Below, piece after piece: positions 47,202 through 55,635 of a stretch of 64,000 nucleotides of DNA. Position 1 is the stretch's first letter, and each line of letters starts with the position of its first letter. The DNA is from DATJLY01 sp035604615. Lineage in GTDB: Bacteria > Pseudomonadota > Alphaproteobacteria > ATCC43930 > CGMCC-115725. The stretch covers positions 1-64,000 of the forward strand of contig DATNID010000065.1 of the NCBI GenBank assembly GCA_035604615.1, in the 5' to 3' direction. Made by a program: the position numbers and the translations under genes. The notes below the pieces were generated by a model. It ran no database searches. It was not told where the DNA came from and saw only the letters and a list, made by a program, of their open reading frames with translations.

Positions 47202-48889
47202 GAAAGCCCGATGATGCGGCCGTCCGGATCGACCGTCACGCCGACGGCCGAAGGGACGCGCGGCAGACCCGGCATCGTCATCACGTCGCCGCAAATCGCG
47301 ACCACGAACTCGGCGCCGGCCGAGAGCCGCACCTCGCGCACCGGCAGGGCGAAGCCCGTAGGCGCGCCGCGCAGCTCGGGATCGGCGGAGAAGCTGTACT
47401 GCGTCTTCGCCATGCACACCGGCAGCTTGCCGAAGCCGAGCTTCTCCAGCTCCTCGAACCGGTCCAGCACCGGCTTGGGCGCGGTTACTTCGGCCGCGCC
47501 GTAGATGGTTGTGGCGATGGTGCGAACCTTGTCGAGGAGCTTCATGTCGTCGGGATAGAGCAGCTTGAAGTCCTTTCCTCCCGATCCCTTGGCGATACCG
47601 TCGACCACCGCGTGCGCCAGCGCCTCGGCGCCCTTGCTGCCCTGCGCCCAATGCTCGCACACGATGGCGGTGATGCCCGCCGCCTTGCAGCCATCGACCA
47701 CCGCCGCGAGCTCGGCCGCGCTGTCGGTGCCGAACCGATTGAGGCCCACCACCGCCGGCACGCCGAAGCGCTTCAGATTGGCGATGTGGCGGTGGAGGTT
47801 GGCCATGCCCTTGGCGACGGCGTCCGCGTTCTCCTTGCCGAGATCGGCGCGCGCCACGCCGCCGTGGAACTTGAGCGCCCGCACCGAGGCGACGACCACC
47901 GCCATCTCGGGCTTCAAGCCCGCCTTGCGGCACTTGATGTCGAAGAACTTCTCGGCTCCCAGATCGGCGCCGAACCCGGCCTCGGTGACGACATAGTCGG
48001 CGAGCTTCAAGGCGAGCTTGGTCGCCATCACCGAGTTGCAGCCGTGGGCGATGTTGGCGAACGGCCCGCCATGGACGAAGGCGGGGTTGGCCTCGAGCGT
48101 CTGCACCAGATTGGGCTTGAGCGCGTCCTTGAGCAGCGCCGTCATCGCGCCCGCCGCCTTCAAATCCTCCGCCTTGACCGGTTTGCGGTCGCGGGTCGAG
48201 CCGATGATGATGTTGGCAAGCCGGCGCTCCAAATCCTCGATCGAGGTCGCAAGGCACAGGATCGCCATGATCTCGGACGCGACCGTGATGTCGAACCCGT
48301 CCTCGCGCGGAAAGCCGTTGGCGACGCCCCCAAGCGAAGACACGACCTCGCGCAGAGCGCGGTCGTTCATGTCCAGGCAGCGCCGCCACGTCACCCGGCG
48401 CGGGTCGAGGGCCGGCTCGCTGGCCCAGTAGATGTGGTTGTCCACCATCGCGGCGAGGAGATTGTTGGCCGCGCCGACCGCGTGGAGATCGCCGGTGAAA
48501 TGCAGATTGATCTCGTCCATCGGGATCACCTGCGACAATCCGCCGCCGGCCGCGCCGCCCTTGGTGCCGAAGCAGGGGCCGAGGCTGGGCTCGCGCAGGC
48601 ACAAGATCGCCTTCTTGCCAATGCGGTTGAGCGCATCGCCGAGGCCGACCGTGGTGGTGGTCTTGCCCTCGCCCGCGGGCGTCGGGTTAATGGCGGTCAC
48701 GAGGATGAGCTTGCCGTCCGGCCGCTCGGCGAAGCAGCGCTGGACGAAGGGCAGGCCGATCTTGCCCTTGTAGTGGCCATAGGGCTCGACGCTCTCGGCC
48801 GGAATCCCGAGACGATCGCCCGCGAGCGCGACGATGGGCCGTGGCGTCACCGAATTCGCGATATCCCAATCCGTCCGCATCTCGCTCAT
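47198..48889 (-). CDS. fhs: Formate-tetrahydrofolate ligase
   Basis: The 563-residue enzyme has the P-loop-like TPAGEGKTTTTVGLGDAL (about residues 69-86), REPSLGPCFGTKGGAAGGG and FVHGGPFANIAHGCNSV, all hallmarks of formate-THF ligase (FtfL). It charges formate onto THF with ATP and feeds the folate one-carbon pool. The length is near the usual 555-560. It precedes and overlaps the 5-formyl-THF cyclo-ligase gene, forming a folate operon. The MetE-like genes in the first 10 kb may draw from the same pool. The ATG was chosen for the conserved MRTDWDIAN start. Confidence 0.95.
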   Translation of the reverse strand: MSEMRTDWDIANSVTPRPIVALAGDRLGIPAESVEPYGHYKGKIGLPFVQRCFAERPDGKLILVTAINPTPAGEGKTTTTVGLGDALNRIGKKAILCLREPSLGPCFGTKGGAAGGGLSQVIPMDEINLHFTGDLHAVGAANNLLAAMVDNHIYWASEPALDPRRVTWRRCLDMNDRALREVVSSLGGVANGFPREDGFDITVASEIMAILCLATSIEDLERRLANIIIGSTRDRKPVKAEDLKAAGAMTALLKDALKPNLVQTLEANPAFVHGGPFANIAHGCNSVMATKLALKLADYVVTEAGFGADLGAEKFFDIKCRKAGLKPEMAVVVASVRALKFHGGVARADLGKENADAVAKGMANLHRHIANLKRFGVPAVVGLNRFGTDSAAELAAVVDGCKAAGITAIVCEHWAQGSKGAEALAHAVVDGIAKGSGGKDFKLLYPDDMKLLDKVRTIATTIYGAAEVTAPKPVLDRFEELEKLGFGKLPVCMAKTQYSFSADPELRGAPTGFALPVREVRLSAGAEFVVAICGDVMTMPGLPRVPSAVGVTVDPDGRIIGLS

Positions 48890-49036
48890 AGCGCGCTGTT
48901 CCTTCGCTTCGAGGCGCCCATAGGAAGCGATGGGAAGATGGGATTCAACCGCAAAATCTGCCCACCACCAGAGTGGGCAGGGATCGTTGGGCGCGCTTAG
49001 AGCCGTGCCGGCCAGTCTACTATGGCGGAGGCCCCT

Positions 49037-49249
49037 TCACTTCGCCCAGGTGATCTTCTTCATGCCGCCGCAGCCGGCGCAGTGCGCTTCGGCGCGCAGG
49101 AACTCATCGGTCGCGGCGAGCGCGTCGGCCGCGTGCTCGGCGTCCTGCGGGCGCGCGAGCTTGACCCGAAGGCGCAGGCAGTTATCGCAAAAGCCGCGGC
49201 CCTTGCTCGCGCGCAAAAAAGCCGCCACCCGTTCGGTCACTGTCATCAT
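49037..49249 (-). CDS. Small protein with two CxxC pairs
   Basis: The 70-residue protein has C21-C24 (FCDNCLRLRV) and C57-C60 (HCAGCGGMKK), likely a single small zinc site. It contains a short helix between the pairs and no membrane segment. I do not recognise a named family. It starts five bases after the stop of the HD-GYP gene and may be co-transcribed with it. The tandem ATG ATG start has only a weak ribosome-binding site. Confidence 0.65.
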   Translation of the reverse strand: MMTVTERVAAFLRASKGRGFCDNCLRLRVKLARPQDAEHAADALAATDEFLRAEAHCAGCGGMKKITWAK

Positions 49250-49254
49250 CTTGC

Positions 49255-51042
49255 CTATTGCGCCGCGACCGCTTCGCTCGGCAGGAAGCGGGCGATGTCG
49301 ACCTCGTCGATCTGCTCGGGCAAGAGGAACGCCTCGGCATAGCGGCGATAGACGCCGGACGCGAGGAACAACGCGAACAGCTCGGGATCGATGTGCTTGT
49401 CCTCGCTCATGCGCGCCATGATGGCGACGCATTCGGACAGCTTCTTCGGCGTCTTGTAGGGCCGGTCGCGCGCGGTCAGTGCCTCGAAGATGTCGGCGAT
49501 CGCCATGATGCGCGCCGGAACGCTCATCTGCTCGCGCTTCAAGCCGCGCGGATAGCCGGTGCCATCCATCTTCTCGTGGTGCCCGCCGGCCCATTCCGGC
49601 ACCCGCCGCAGGGTCTTGGGGAAGGGCAGCGCCTCGAGCATGATGATGGTCTGCACGATGTGGTCGTTGATATGGTAGCGCTCCTCGTCCGTGAGCGTGC
49701 CGCGCCGGACCTTGAGGTTGTGCAGCTCGCCGAGATTGAACTTCTGCGCCGGCGGCTTGACGATGAAGCCCCAGGGATTGTCGGCGGCCAAGGGCGGCCC
49801 GTCATGCGCCACGATATGCTCGGGCTTGTCGGCGATGAGCGTCTCGACGGCAGGAAGCGTTTCCTTCGCCTTGGGCCGGCGCTGGCCCTCCTCCCACGAG
49901 ATGCCGAGCGCATCGTCGAGCGTCCTGAGCCAGGTGATCTGGGCGATGCGCTCGAGCCGCGCGATCTTCTCGGGCGCCATGAACTCGCCGCCGATATTGG
50001 ATTCGGCGACGAAGGCGAAGTCGGCGTCGAGCTCGGCCAGGCGCCGGTCGCGCTGGGCCTCGAGCGCCACCCGGTCGCCGCCCGCCAGCACCGCGCGCAG
50101 ATACTCGATCTCCTGGTCGCGCTTCGCCACTTCAAAGCGGGTGCGGATCTCGTGGATGCGGTTGTAGATGGTCTCGAGCTTGGTGGCCTTGTCGACCACG
50201 TATTCGCGGGTCGTGACCTTGCCGCAATCGTGGAGCCCGCCCGCCACCTCGAGCTCGTACCATTCCTCGTCGCTCAAGTTGAACCCAGCGAAGGGGCCCT
50301 GCCCGGCTTCCGCGGCGGCGCGGGCGAGCATGTTGGTCAATTCGGGCACGCGCCGGCAATGGCCGCCGGTATAGGGCGACTTGGCGTCGATCGCGTTGGC
50401 GAATACCTGGAGGAAGGCACGGAACAGGTTCTTCTGCGCCTCGAGCAGCATCTGGTTGTCGAGCGCGACGGCGGCCTGGCTCGCCAGCGCCTCGATCACC
50501 GGGACGAGATCGTCGCCGAACGCCAAGATGGTGCCGTCGGAAGCGCGCGCGTTGATGAGCTGCAGCACCCCCATGACCTCGCCGTCGTGATTCTTGAGCG
50601 GCAAGGTGAGGAAGGAGCGCGAGCGATAGCCGGTGCGCGCGTCATAGGCGCGCGCGCCGCTGAAATCGTACCCGACCGCGTCGTAGGCGTCGGCGATGTT
50701 GATGGTCCGCCCCGAGATCGCCGCCGCCGCGGCCACGTTGCGCTGGTTGGGCTTGCCCTCGGCGTCGACGAGGCGCACCGGCGGGAACGGGATCGGCGCA
50801 CCGGTGGTGCCGCCCAACGCGATGTTCATCGAGTCGTTGCGCATGATGGCGAAGCGCAGCTCGGTGCGGTCGTCGCTGACGAGGTAGAGCGTGCCGCCGT
50901 CGGCGTTGGTGAGGTCCTTGGCGCCGACCAGAATCTTCTGCATCAGCACGGCATGATTGCGCTCGGCCGAAAGCGCGATGCCGAGCTCGATGAGCCGCCG
51001 GTATCGTATCTCGGTCTCGTCGGCGACCAGCGCGGCAACCAT
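49255..51042 (-). CDS. GAF/HD-GYP domain protein with a large insertion
   Basis: The 595-residue cytoplasmic protein has a GAF sensor (about residues 20-200) and an HD-GYP-type phosphohydrolase: HD at 271-272 (GGLHDCGK), HINDHI at 457-462, HH at 488-489 and GTGYP at 494-498. All metal-binding motifs are kept, so it should hydrolyse cyclic di-GMP or a related dinucleotide. Between HDCGK and the second motif lies an extra segment of about 160 residues (285-445), rich in charged helices, that typical HD-GYP domains lack. The start ATG was chosen for its GGAG site; upstream frame to 51180 is promoter-like. It leads the small CxxC gene. Confidence 0.88.
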   Translation of the reverse strand: MVAALVADETEIRYRRLIELGIALSAERNHAVLMQKILVGAKDLTNADGGTLYLVSDDRTELRFAIMRNDSMNIALGGTTGAPIPFPPVRLVDAEGKPNQRNVAAAAAISGRTINIADAYDAVGYDFSGARAYDARTGYRSRSFLTLPLKNHDGEVMGVLQLINARASDGTILAFGDDLVPVIEALASQAAVALDNQMLLEAQKNLFRAFLQVFANAIDAKSPYTGGHCRRVPELTNMLARAAAEAGQGPFAGFNLSDEEWYELEVAGGLHDCGKVTTREYVVDKATKLETIYNRIHEIRTRFEVAKRDQEIEYLRAVLAGGDRVALEAQRDRRLAELDADFAFVAESNIGGEFMAPEKIARLERIAQITWLRTLDDALGISWEEGQRRPKAKETLPAVETLIADKPEHIVAHDGPPLAADNPWGFIVKPPAQKFNLGELHNLKVRRGTLTDEERYHINDHIVQTIIMLEALPFPKTLRRVPEWAGGHHEKMDGTGYPRGLKREQMSVPARIMAIADIFEALTARDRPYKTPKKLSECVAIMARMSEDKHIDPELFALFLASGVYRRYAEAFLLPEQIDEVDIARFLPSEAVAAQ

Positions 51043-51204
51043 CTCCGACCCCTTTCGACTCCGCACGAGGATACAGCAGGACACGGGCCTTGGCAGCGTC
51101 CCGATTGAGTCCGCCGGGCCAGCCCGAGCAAGCCGCGCGCCAACGCCGATTTCATACGCCGAATCACGGCATTGCGGCAAGGTGCCGCGGACCCGCGCCG
51201 GCGA

Positions 51205-51224
51205 CTGTAAACCTGGCGTTACAG
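51205..51224. promoter_or_regulatory. Inverted repeat CTGTAA-N8-TTACAG between divergent genes
   Basis: The repeat lies in the 262-base gap between the HD-GYP gene and the ParA-like gene. It could be an operator; nothing else in the gap is recognisable. Confidence 0.35.
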
Positions 51225-51304
51225 GCCGCGCGTCGGGATTTCGTTAACCGAAGGGTAGCGAGTCGGGCCTAGAAACGAGGCAGGCGAATCGCGTGCGCCC
51301 GATC

Positions 51305-51955
51305 ATGCACATCATCACACTGGCATCGGCAAAAGGCGGCTCCGGCAAGACCACGCTCGCCGGCCACCTCGCCGTCGCCGCCGAAGCGGCCGGCGCGGGT
51401 CCGGTCGGGCTGGTCGATTGCGACCCGCAAGGCAGCCTCACGAGCTGGTGGGCGGTGCGCGACGCGGCGACGCCGCTGTACGCCCGTGCGAGCGCTTCGC
51501 AGCTTATGTCCTGCGTCCATCACCTGCGCGCGCTGAGCGCAGGGCTCGTCGTCATCGACACGCCCCCCGCCATGGGCGCGCCCCTGGTCGAGGCCGTCGA
51601 TCTCGCCGACCTCGTCGTCATTCCGGCCCGCCCCAGTCCGCACGATCTGCGCGCCGCCGGCGCCACCGTCGAGCTGGTCGAGCGTCAAGGCAAGCCGTTC
51701 GTCTTCGTCGTCAACGCCGCGACGCACCGCGCGCGCATCACCGACGAGGCGATCGATGCCCTGTCGCTTCACGGCGATGTGGCACCGGTCGCGATCCATC
51801 AGCGCACCGGCTTCGCCGCCAGCATGATCGACGGCCGCAGCGTGATGGAGCTTCCCGGCGAGCGCCGCGCGGCGGACGAAATCCGGCTGTTGTGGACTTA
51901 CCTCGCCGGCCGCATCGCCGCGGCGCATTCGCTCGCGGCGAAGAGCGCGGCCTGA
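51305..51955 (+). CDS. ParA/MinD-family ATPase
   Basis: The 216-residue protein has the deviant Walker A KGGSGKTTLAGHLAV, the Walker A' region VGLVDCDPQGSLTSW and Walker B LVVIDTPPAM, followed by NAATHRARI. This is the single-gene ParA-like group often found unlinked to ParB; such proteins position cargo such as chemotaxis arrays or plasmids using nucleoid gradients. I chose ATG 51305, which starts the conserved HIITLASAKGG; a GTG four codons earlier is possible. No parB or parS is adjacent, so it is not an obvious chromosome-partition operon. Confidence 0.88.
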   Translation: MHIITLASAKGGSGKTTLAGHLAVAAEAAGAGPVGLVDCDPQGSLTSWWAVRDAATPLYARASASQLMSCVHHLRALSAGLVVIDTPPAMGAPLVEAVDLADLVVIPARPSPHDLRAAGATVELVERQGKPFVFVVNAATHRARITDEAIDALSLHGDVAPVAIHQRTGFAASMIDGRSVMELPGERRAADEIRLLWTYLAGRIAAAHSLAAKSAA

Positions 51956-51959
51956 CCCG

Positions 51960-52841
51960 TCACGCGACCAGGCGCGCGTAATCGAGCGTCGCCAGCATCT
52001 GCACGCGATACATGAAGCGGGGCTCGTCCGGGCCATAATCGGCGACGGCGTTGTGGGTGGTGCCGATATCGTCCCACATCAGCACGTCGCCTTCGCTCCA
52101 GCGGTGCGCATAGAGATACTTGTCCTGCGCCTGGTGGCGGAACAGCGTATCGAGCAGAGCGCCGCTCTCGTTCTCCTCCAGCCCGGCGATGCGCACTGCG
52201 TAGCCCGGGTTGCAGTAGAGCACCTTCTTCCCGGTGATGGGATGGACGCGCACCAGCGGCTGGCGCACCGGCGGGCGCTCTTCGCGCTGGCGCGGCGAGA
52301 GCGGTTTGCGCGCCGAGCCGGGCCGCGCCCGCATCATGTCCCAGAACTTGGCGAAATCATGCACCGCCTCGAGCCCGTCGATGCGTGCCTTCATCGCCGC
52401 CGGCAGGTCGGCCCAGGCGCGGTGCATGTCGCGAAACTGCGTATCGCCCAGGGGCCGTCCGTCGCGCACCGGCACGCGCTTGGCGTGGAGCATGGTGGCG
52501 AGCGCGATCTCGGCGCTGTAACTGAGGTCGGTGTGCCAGTCCTGGCCGGCATCGGCGAAACCGATGGCGCGCCCGTTCTCCTCCATGTTGGAGAGGATCA
52601 TCACCTCGGGCAGGCCGGGCGCGTGAAAGCGGTTGGCGACATTGATCTCGAGCGCGCCGAAATGCGCGCCGAATGCGGCCAGTGCGTCGGGCTCGAGCGC
52701 CTGGCGCGGAAAGCACAAGACGCCGTAGTCGCCCAACGCGCGCAGTATCGCGCGGAAATCCGCGACCTCGAGCGTGCGCGCGAGATCGAGTCCCTCGATC
52801 CTGGCGCCGAGCCCGGCGCCCTCATGCACCACGCGCATCAT
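51960..52841 (-). CDS. TauD/TfdA family dioxygenase
   Basis: The 293-residue enzyme has the Fe(II)/2-oxoglutarate facial triad: HTD in DAGQDWHTDLSYS, and a distal histidine in DDIGTTHNAVADYG followed by a conserved arginine. It would hydroxylate a substrate such as a sulfonate, herbicide-like acid or small acid, with 2-oxoglutarate as co-substrate. It overlaps the preceding OYE-family gene by four bases. The substrate is unknown, though co-expression with a reductase suggests a xenobiotic or plant-derived compound. Confidence 0.92.
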   Translation of the reverse strand: MMRVVHEGAGLGARIEGLDLARTLEVADFRAILRALGDYGVLCFPRQALEPDALAAFGAHFGALEINVANRFHAPGLPEVMILSNMEENGRAIGFADAGQDWHTDLSYSAEIALATMLHAKRVPVRDGRPLGDTQFRDMHRAWADLPAAMKARIDGLEAVHDFAKFWDMMRARPGSARKPLSPRQREERPPVRQPLVRVHPITGKKVLYCNPGYAVRIAGLEENESGALLDTLFRHQAQDKYLYAHRWSEGDVLMWDDIGTTHNAVADYGPDEPRFMYRVQMLATLDYARLVA

Positions 52842-53941
52842 TCGGCCGCTCCTTGCGCCTGGTCCAAGGTCGGATAGTCGATATAGCCCTTGGCGCCGCC
52901 ATTGTGGAAGCTCGACGGATCGGGCGGATTGAACGGCGCGTTGCGGCGGAAGCGCTCGACCAGGTCGGGATTGGCGATGAAGAGGGCGGCGAAGGCGACG
53001 AGATCGGCCGCGCCGGACTGGATGACCTGGTCGGCCAACGCGCGGGTGTAGCCGCCATTGACGATGAGCGGTCCGCGGAAGGCGCGGCGCATCACCGGCA
53101 GGACCGGCGCGGCGCCCGGCGGCGGCGATTGCGGCAGGCCCGGCACCTGCGCCTCGATGACATGGAGATAGGCCACGCCGCGCTCCGCGAGCGCGCCGGC
53201 GGCGTGACCGAAGATCGCGGCCGGATCGGAATCGCCGATGCCGTCGCCCCGCGCGTGCGGCGACAGCCGCACGCCGACGCGATCGGCACCCCACACATCG
53301 ATGACGGCGTCGACGATCTCGAGCAGGAAGCGCGCGCGATTGGCGATGCTGCCGCCATAGCGGTCGGTGCGCCGGTTGCTGCCGTCGCGCAGGAACTGAT
53401 CGATGAGATAGGCGTTGGCGCCGTGGATCTCGACGCCGTCCATGCCGGCATCGCGCGCGTTCACGGCAGCGGCGCGGAACTCGGCGGCGACGGCCGGGAT
53501 CTCGTCGGTTGCGAGCGCCCGCGGCAGCGCGAAATCGATGGGGCCATCGGCGCCCGCGACCTGGCCTTTGGCGGCGATCGCCGAGGGCGCGACGGGCCGC
53601 GCCCCGTCCGGCATGCGCGACGGGTCGGACTTGCGGCCGAGATGATAGAGCTGCTGGAAGATGAGCCCGCCCTTGTCGTGGACGCGCCCGGCCACGCGGC
53701 GCCAGCCGGCGACGTGACGATCATGGAAGATGGCCGAAGCATGCGGCCGGCTGACGCTCAGCGGCGACACGCTCGAGGCCTCGGTGACGATGAGAGCGGC
53801 GGAGGCGCGCTGGGCATAGTACTCGGCCACCATCGGCCCCGGCGCCCGGTCGTCGCCCGAGCGCGCGCGCGCCATCGGCGCCATGACGATGCGGCTGGGA
53901 AGCTCGTACCTGCCGACCCGGATCGGCGAGAATAAATCCAT
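52838..53941 (-). CDS. Old yellow enzyme-family FMN-dependent reductase
   Basis: This 367-residue TIM-barrel flavoenzyme has IFQQLYHLGRKSDPS, the catalytic His-Asn pair in VEIHGANAYLIDQFL, SNRRTDRYGGSIANRARF and a C-terminal VNGGYTRALADQVIQSGAAD. It reduces alpha,beta-unsaturated carbonyls or nitro compounds using NAD(P)H. The ATG begins MDLFSPIRVG, the conserved first strand. It overlaps the TauD-like gene by four bases. Upstream is the orphan PEP-CTERM-like tail on the other strand. Confidence 0.93.
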   Translation of the reverse strand: MDLFSPIRVGRYELPSRIVMAPMARARSGDDRAPGPMVAEYYAQRASAALIVTEASSVSPLSVSRPHASAIFHDRHVAGWRRVAGRVHDKGGLIFQQLYHLGRKSDPSRMPDGARPVAPSAIAAKGQVAGADGPIDFALPRALATDEIPAVAAEFRAAAVNARDAGMDGVEIHGANAYLIDQFLRDGSNRRTDRYGGSIANRARFLLEIVDAVIDVWGADRVGVRLSPHARGDGIGDSDPAAIFGHAAGALAERGVAYLHVIEAQVPGLPQSPPPGAAPVLPVMRRAFRGPLIVNGGYTRALADQVIQSGAADLVAFAALFIANPDLVERFRRNAPFNPPDPSSFHNGGAKGYIDYPTLDQAQGAAE

Positions 53942-54032
53942 TCTTCGTGGTCTTCCCGTGGCTTCCAACGGCGCGCAGCTTAGCCCAAGGCGGTGCAGCG
54001 GCACATGGGTGGCGCGGCGTCGGATCGCCGCG

Positions 54033-54146
54033 GGCAACAGCGGCGGTGGCGGCGCGGTTCCGGAGCCGGGTACACTGTCGCTCTTCGTGCTCGCGCTCGG
54101 CGTGCTCGGCTGCGCCTTCCGGCGGCGGAGTGCCAAGCGAAACTAG
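54033..54146 (+). pseudogene. Orphan PEP-CTERM-like C-terminal tail
   Basis: The plus-strand frame reads GNSGGGGAVPEPGTLSLFVL, then ALGVLGCAFRRRSAKRN before a TAG: a glycine-rich linker, VPEP, one hydrophobic helix and an arginine-rich end, exactly the exosortase-recognised C-terminal plan. Upstream the frame runs into the antisense side of the OYE gene with no signal peptide or recognisable domain, so this looks like the relic of a lost surface protein. No exosortase gene is in the window. Confidence 0.5.
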
Positions 54147-54162
54147 GAGAGCCCGCCACACC

Positions 54163-54513
54163 ATGCACTGGATCGACACGGTCACGGGTCTCTGGGTCAG
54201 ATGGATCGGCTTGGTCTATGCGGCCTGCGTCGCGCTCGCCGCCGTGACCGTGATCATGGTGGTGGCGAATGACATGCTGGCCTCGCGCAACCAGACGCTC
54301 CAGGCCGACGTCAACCAGCGCCAGCAATTCATCAACCAGAGCGCCCAGCTCGCCCGCGTCAGCGAGATGCTGATCCGCACCCTCGCCTCGGCCTCCGTCA
54401 ACGCCAAGGACGACAAGCTGCGCGAGATTCTGACGCAGCAGGGAATCTCGATGACCGTGGTGCCCAACGCCGCCCCCGCTGCGCCGGCATCCGGCGACCA
54501 GAAGCCGAAATGA
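54163..54513 (+). CDS. Small membrane protein with periplasmic coiled tail
   Basis: The 116-residue protein has one N-terminal transmembrane helix (about residues 14-38, IGLVYAACVALAAVTVIMVV) followed by a glutamine- and asparagine-rich, probably coiled helix (QTLQADVNQRQQFINQSAQL). The product resembles no named family I know. The next gene overlaps it by four bases and has the same plan, so the two probably interact. GGAG lies before the ATG. Confidence 0.7.
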   Translation: MHWIDTVTGLWVRWIGLVYAACVALAAVTVIMVVANDMLASRNQTLQADVNQRQQFINQSAQLARVSEMLIRTLASASVNAKDDKLREILTQQGISMTVVPNAAPAAPASGDQKPK

Positions 54514-54806
54514 CCATGCCCGAACGCGTCGAGCATCGCCTCCTGCTGCCGCTGCTCTTGGTGGTGGTGTCGCTGTTCCTGATGGTGGCGTTCCAGACCG
54601 GGCGGCTCCTAGGCGATCACGGCACCCTTACGGCGGTCCGGGCGGCGCAGGAGCCGACCATCCAGGAGGGGACCAAGCTCAGGCAGCAGCTCGCGAACCT
54701 CGCCGGCCAAACCGCGCAGCTCGCGGCCGAAGGCGACACGGCCGCCCAAGGCGTGGTCGACGAGATGCGCAAACAGGGCTTCGCCCTGTCGCCGCCGAAG
54801 CCGTAG
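54510..54806 (+). CDS. Small membrane protein, partner of the preceding gene
   Basis: The 98-residue protein has an N-terminal helix (LLLPLLLVVVSLFLMVAF, about residues 11-28), then a short helical region (TKLRQQLANLAGQTAQLAAE). It is translated through an ATGA overlap. The single-helix plus soluble-helix design shared with its neighbour suggests a heteromeric membrane complex. Function unknown. Confidence 0.72.
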   Translation: MTMPERVEHRLLLPLLLVVVSLFLMVAFQTGRLLGDHGTLTAVRAAQEPTIQEGTKLRQQLANLAGQTAQLAAEGDTAAQGVVDEMRKQGFALSPPKP

Positions 54807-54813
54807 GGCAGCG

Positions 54814-55554
54814 TTAGAAATGCAGCTCGTACTCGGCCTGCCAGCGCAGGGTCAGCCGCGGCGCGGCCGGGGTCAGGCCGAACAGGACGCCGCCGTTCCA
54901 ACTGAGGCTGCCAGGCCCGATCTTCTCTACCGTGCCGAACAACTGCGGCCCGATGCGGTGGTCCTGCTGTCCGAGCGGAGCGAAGTGGCCGAACGGGCCG
55001 GGCGTGCCATAGGCCTGAAAGCCCGGCTCGATCGCGGTGCCGAGATCGAGCCGCGTCTCCCAGGCATAGACGAATGCCGGCCGGCCCTCGGCATAGCGGC
55101 CGATATCCTTCTGCACGAACAGATTGACCGAGTTGATGGTGCCGAGGAACTCCTTGCGCAGGACCGGGCCGAACGTGGTCTCGTTGGGCGCATGCGACGA
55201 CTGTCCGTATTCGAAGAAGAAGCCGGCATCCATCCAGTACTCGCCGCGCTCGGTGAACTGGAACAGGTTCTCGGTCGTGAGCTGGCTGTAATCGGTGGTA
55301 TTGCCCGGTCCCGGCGCGCGGTTGAACTCGAGCTCGAGCTCGGTCTGCCACCAGTTGGTGACGCCGTATTCGAGCTCCTGGGTGTAGCTCTGCTCGCCGC
55401 TCTTGGCGCGCTGGATGTCGTGTCCATAGTCGCCCACGGATTCGAGCGCGATCTCGCCGGGATTGACGTCCGGGGTCCAGACCTTGAAATCGGCGCGCGC
55501 CGGGCCGGCCCAGGCCGCAGCCAGCAGCAGGACCAGCGCCGACCGCTGTTTCAT
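54814..55554 (-). CDS. Probable outer-membrane beta-barrel protein of the iron locus
   Basis: The 246-residue protein has a signal peptide (MKQRSALVLLLAAAWAGPARA) and alternating aromatic/charged strands (ELEYGVTNWWQTELELEFNR, EYWMDAGFFFEYGQSS) ending in YELHF, with the aromatic C-terminal residue typical of outer-membrane barrels. It lies downstream of the FTR1 permease, after an 81-base gap with its own palindromic operator. A role in iron passage across the outer membrane is a reasonable inference; the family is unnamed to me. Start ATG 55554 was chosen to give a clean signal peptide; earlier in-frame ATGs fall in the operator. Confidence 0.75.
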   Translation of the reverse strand: MKQRSALVLLLAAAWAGPARADFKVWTPDVNPGEIALESVGDYGHDIQRAKSGEQSYTQELEYGVTNWWQTELELEFNRAPGPGNTTDYSQLTTENLFQFTERGEYWMDAGFFFEYGQSSHAPNETTFGPVLRKEFLGTINSVNLFVQKDIGRYAEGRPAFVYAWETRLDLGTAIEPGFQAYGTPGPFGHFAPLGQQDHRIGPQLFGTVEKIGPGSLSWNGGVLFGLTPAAPRLTLRWQAEYELHF

Positions 55555-55567
55555 CTGTCGCGTAAAC

Positions 55568-55590
55568 TTGCAAATGCGACGCATGTGCAA
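55568..55590. promoter_or_regulatory. 23-bp near-perfect palindrome before the barrel gene
   Basis: TTGCAAATGCG (55568-55578), one A, then CGCATGTGCAA (55580-55590): ten of eleven arm positions pair. It lies 13 bases upstream of the barrel gene's ATG. It resembles the TGCAA-type iron-regulator sites of alphaproteobacteria and the palindrome before the cupredoxin gene. Confidence 0.65.
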
Positions 55591-55635
55591 AACTCGGCAA
55601 GCCTTCATTGCGGGCATCGGGGGGATCGGTTCAGC

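Noticed and set aside
47202..48602. Upstream extension of the 5-FCL frame to 663 residues
   Set aside because: Shadow of fhs; only the last 196 residues carry the 5-FCL motifs.
51240..51250. GTTAACC as a CtrA site before the ParA-like gene
   Set aside because: Only a half site is present; no second TTAA at the expected spacing.
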